Positions 61,414-64,000 of a DNA stretch of 64,000 nt are shown here, in pieces; the first letter of the stretch is position 1; each line of letters starts with the position of its first letter. The translations under genes and the position numbers were made by a program. The notes under the pieces are model-generated. The model made no database searches and was not told the DNA's origin. It saw nothing but the letters and a program-made list of their open reading frames with translations. The DNA lies in assembly GCF_034043675.1 (NCBI RefSeq), contig NZ_JAXCLA010000005.1, positions 310,001 to 374,000 of the forward strand, read 5' to 3'. This DNA comes from KK5 sp034043675 (lineage in GTDB: Bacteria; Pseudomonadota; Gammaproteobacteria; Burkholderiales; Burkholderiaceae_C).

Positions 61414-64000
61414 ATGAAGATGACCCGTATCGGATTCGCGGTGGCCATGCTCGCCGCTGCAGCCAGCTCGCACGCCCAACTCTCCAAAGCACCCGTGGTG
61501 GCCGCGCCGGTCGCCAGCGGCAGCTCTAGCGTCTACATCGTGCAACTCGCCGAGCCGCCCCTGGCGACCTACACCGGCGGCCAGCGCGGACTGGCCGCCA
61601 CCAAGGCAGTGAAGGGCGCACGGCTGAACAGCCAGTCCGCGGCCGCGAAGAGCTACGTCGCCTACCTGGACCAGCGCCGCGCCACCGTCCTGGGCCGGCT
61701 GGGCGGCCAGGTCCGCACGCTGCATACCTACAGCACCGCCTTCAACGGCTTCGCCGCCGTGCTGACGCCCGCCCAGGCCGCGCAGTTGATGGCCTCGGCC
61801 GACGTCGTCTCGGTGACGCCTTCGGAACTGCGCCACCTCGACACCACCCGCACGCCGGACATGCTGGGTGAATCCGCGCCCGGCGGCGTCTGGTCGATGC
61901 TCGACGGCATGTCGCGCCAGATCAAGGGCGAGAACATCATCGTCGCCCACCTCGACACCGGCTTCTGGCCAGAAGATCCCAACTTCGGCGACAAGCAGAA
62001 CGCCGCAGGCAAGCCGGTGGCCTATTACGCCACCGGTACCGACGTCTACGGCCCGCCGCCGGCCAAGTGGTCGGGCATCTGCCAGACCGGCGAAGGCTTC
62101 ACCGCCAGCATGTGCAACAACAAGGTCATCGGCGCGCGCTTCTACGCCGCCGATTTCCTGGCCTCCGGCGCCGTTCCCGCAGCGCTGGAATACATGTCCC
62201 CGCGCGACGGCGACGGCCACGGCTCGCATACCGCCTCGACCTCTTCCGGCAACAGCAACGTCGAGGTCGTCAACAGCTCGGGCGTGACGACCGCCATCAT
62301 GTCGGGCGTCGCACCGCGGGCACGTCTGGCGATCTACAAGGTCTGCTGGACGGCGACCGTGACGACGCAGACCGGCTGCTACACCGCCGACACGCTGCGC
62401 GCGATCGACGATGCGGTGGCCGACGGTGCCGACGTCATCAACTTCTCGGTCAGCGGCACGCAGAACAACTACGTCGACCCGGTCGAGACCGCCTACCTGA
62501 ACGCGACGGCCGCCGGCGTGTTCGTCGTGGCCGCCGCGGGCAACGACGGCCCCGCGGCCAACACCGTCGCGCACATCGGCCCGTGGCTGACCACGGCTGC
62601 CTCCGGCACCGTTGACCGCGCCGCCGGTGGCGGTGACCTGACCCTGGGCAACGGCGCCGCCTACAGCGGCTTCTCCGGGAACTTCTTCGGCGTCACCGGC
62701 GGCAGCCTGGTGCTGTCGAGCAATATCCCGGCCGCCGGTCAGACGGTGGCCAACGCCAACACCTGCCTGGCCAACACGCTGGACCCGACCGGCGCCGCGG
62801 GCAAGATCGTCGTCTGCGATCGCCAGACCACCAACTCCGCCGCCAACCGGCTGGCCGCCTCCGCCGAGGTCAAGCGCGTTGGCGGCATCGGCATGGTGCT
62901 GCTGAACCCCGACACCGCCACGCCGGTCGCCGACGCCCACACGATCCCGTCAGTGCAACTGCCGAGCACCGCACGCAGCGCCGTGCGCGACTACGCGGCC
63001 ACGGCCGGCGGCACGGGCACGATCGGGCTCAGCTACAACCGCTCCGGCGTCATCGCCCCGGTGATCTCCAGCTTCTCGTCGCGCGGACCCGGCCTCGGCA
63101 ACCTGAACGTGATGAAGCCCGACATCACCGCGCCGGGCTCGTCGATCGTGGCGGGCGTCCGTGCCTCGCTGACGACCGCGCAGCGCAACCAGGTGGTGGC
63201 CGGCACGCTGACGCCGCCCTCCGCCGTCGGCACGCTGTCGGGCACCTCGATGGCCACGCCGCACATCGCCGGCGCGGCGGCCATCCTGCGCCAGCTCTAC
63301 CCGACCTGGTCGCCCGCCGCGATCAAGTCGGCGCTGATGACCTCCACCACCACGGTCAAGCTGTCCAGCGGCGCCGCCGACCCCGTGCGCTGGAACTACG
63401 GCTCCGGCCACCTGAACCCCAACGGCGCCGCGATCCCCAGCCTGGTCTATGACACGGACATCAGCGATTACGGCCGCTTCATCTGCGGCCAGAACCTGGC
63501 GCCGCCAGCCAACCTCGGCAAGTGCGACGTGCTCGGCAGCATCAAGCCCTGGAACCTGAACCTGCCGTCGCTGCAGGCCGATGCCGTGGTCATCTCACGT
63601 ACGCTGACCCGCAAGGTCACGAACACGAGCCCGGCCACGCGCACCTACGTCGCCTCGACCAGCCTGCCCGGCTGGGATGTCAGCGTGACGCCGGCGAGCC
63701 TGACCCTGGCGCCCGGCGCCAGCGCCAGCTTCGACACCAAGCTGACGCGCACCACCGCCGACCTCGGCGCCTGGACCTTCGGCAGCCTGGCCTGGAGCGA
63801 CGGCGTGGTCTCGGTCACCAGCCCGCTGAGCGCCAAGGCCGTCGCCTTCTCCGCGCCGGCCCAGGTGCAGGACGTGCGCACGAACGGCCGCGGATCGGTG
63901 GTCTTCACGGCACAGTCCAGCTACACCGGCACGATGAGCCTGTCGACGATCGGCCTGGTGCCGGCGATCGTGACGACCAGCACGATCACGGCGCCCGCCA
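61414..64000 (+). CDS. Secreted S8 subtilisin-like serine protease with inserted PA domain, 3' truncated by window edge
   Basis: At least 862 residues, continuing beyond the window. Signal peptide MKMTRIGFAVAMLAAAASSHA, then an I9-type propeptide (VYIVQLAEPPLATY to AAQLMASADVVSVTPSE). The catalytic triad is Asp181 (VAHLDTGFWP), His269 (GDGHGSHTAST) and Ser612 (LSGTSMATPHIAGAAA). Between His and Ser lies a PA-type insertion (about 420-540, containing KIVVCDRQ and GGIGMVLLNPD), the layout of cucumisin/plant-type subtilases and their bacterial relatives. A C-terminal Fn3-like domain begins near residue 730 (LTRKVTNTSPATRTYVAS). The end may carry a further domain or sorting signal that is not visible. 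It follows a PEP-CTERM gene closely. Confidence 0.9.
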   Translation, partial: MKMTRIGFAVAMLAAAASSHAQLSKAPVVAAPVASGSSSVYIVQLAEPPLATYTGGQRGLAATKAVKGARLNSQSAAAKSYVAYLDQRRATVLGRLGGQVRTLHTYSTAFNGFAAVLTPAQAAQLMASADVVSVTPSELRHLDTTRTPDMLGESAPGGVWSMLDGMSRQIKGENIIVAHLDTGFWPEDPNFGDKQNAAGKPVAYYATGTDVYGPPPAKWSGICQTGEGFTASMCNNKVIGARFYAADFLASGAVPAALEYMSPRDGDGHGSHTASTSSGNSNVEVVNSSGVTTAIMSGVAPRARLAIYKVCWTATVTTQTGCYTADTLRAIDDAVADGADVINFSVSGTQNNYVDPVETAYLNATAAGVFVVAAAGNDGPAANTVAHIGPWLTTAASGTVDRAAGGGDLTLGNGAAYSGFSGNFFGVTGGSLVLSSNIPAAGQTVANANTCLANTLDPTGAAGKIVVCDRQTTNSAANRLAASAEVKRVGGIGMVLLNPDTATPVADAHTIPSVQLPSTARSAVRDYAATAGGTGTIGLSYNRSGVIAPVISSFSSRGPGLGNLNVMKPDITAPGSSIVAGVRASLTTAQRNQVVAGTLTPPSAVGTLSGTSMATPHIAGAAAILRQLYPTWSPAAIKSALMTSTTTVKLSSGAADPVRWNYGSGHLNPNGAAIPSLVYDTDISDYGRFICGQNLAPPANLGKCDVLGSIKPWNLNLPSLQADAVVISRTLTRKVTNTSPATRTYVASTSLPGWDVSVTPASLTLAPGASASFDTKLTRTTADLGAWTFGSLAWSDGVVSVTSPLSAKAVAFSAPAQVQDVRTNGRGSVVFTAQSSYTGTMSLSTIGLVPAIVTTSTITAPA

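Overview
This 64 kb window is high-GC, densely coded bacterial chromosome. The block leuC-leuD-leuB-asd-fimV-truA-trpF-trpB-trpA-accD-folC-SPOR-cvpA-purF is characteristic of Burkholderiales (Betaproteobacteria). The PEP-CTERM proteins and the dispersed GC-rich repeats suggest the Rubrivivax/Roseateles/Leptothrix neighbourhood. That placement is inference from gene order and style, not from a database search. No phage, transposase, CRISPR array or rRNA was seen.

1-8527 (+): a nitrogen-scavenging operon. It holds a 5'-truncated biuret amidohydrolase, an SsuA/NMT1-type ABC importer (binding protein, permease, ATPase), a second double-domain ABC ATPase of the nucleoside/BMP type, a second biuret-hydrolase-like cysteine hydrolase, allophanate hydrolase AtzF, an AtzH/HpxZ-like protein and a GntR regulator. 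Most junctions are 4-base ATGA overlaps. The simplest reading is uptake of biuret or triuret and stepwise hydrolysis to ammonia and CO2.

8599-15740: a PEP-CTERM protein behind a sigma54-like promoter; a secreted M28 metallopeptidase and a secreted M2 (ACE-like) peptidase converging on a roughly 560 bp palindrome; and an MHYT-PAS-PAS-GGDEF diguanylate cyclase with a GEMM-I-like (cyclic di-GMP) riboswitch in its leader.

15741-29715: a tricorn-type protease and a DedA protein (-). Then a (+) run: a Cys/Met-metabolism PLP enzyme, mutL, an rRNA pseudouridine synthase, miaA, and a LolD-like ATPase/FtsX-like permease/AttH-like lipocalin export set.

29866-40938: a marR-controlled EmrAB-outer membrane factor efflux operon (-) divergent from an MsbA-like ABC exporter and a tartrate/malate-type dehydrogenase (+). 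After it come a LysR gene and a divergent SDR-SDR-DoxX operon.

40985-60387 (all -): housekeeping. Two copies of a tRNA-Ala/Glu/Asp triplet lie downstream of gltX, followed by purF, cvpA, the SPOR protein, folC, accD, trpA, trpB, trpF, truA, fimV, asd, leuB, leuD, leuC and a LysR regulator that overlaps leuC.

60691-64000 (+): a second PEP-CTERM protein followed by a large secreted subtilase that runs off the window.

The most notable items are the biuret/triuret-like cluster, the c-di-GMP riboswitch on a c-di-GMP synthase, the giant palindrome, the gene-start-associated repeat family and the duplicated tRNA triplet.
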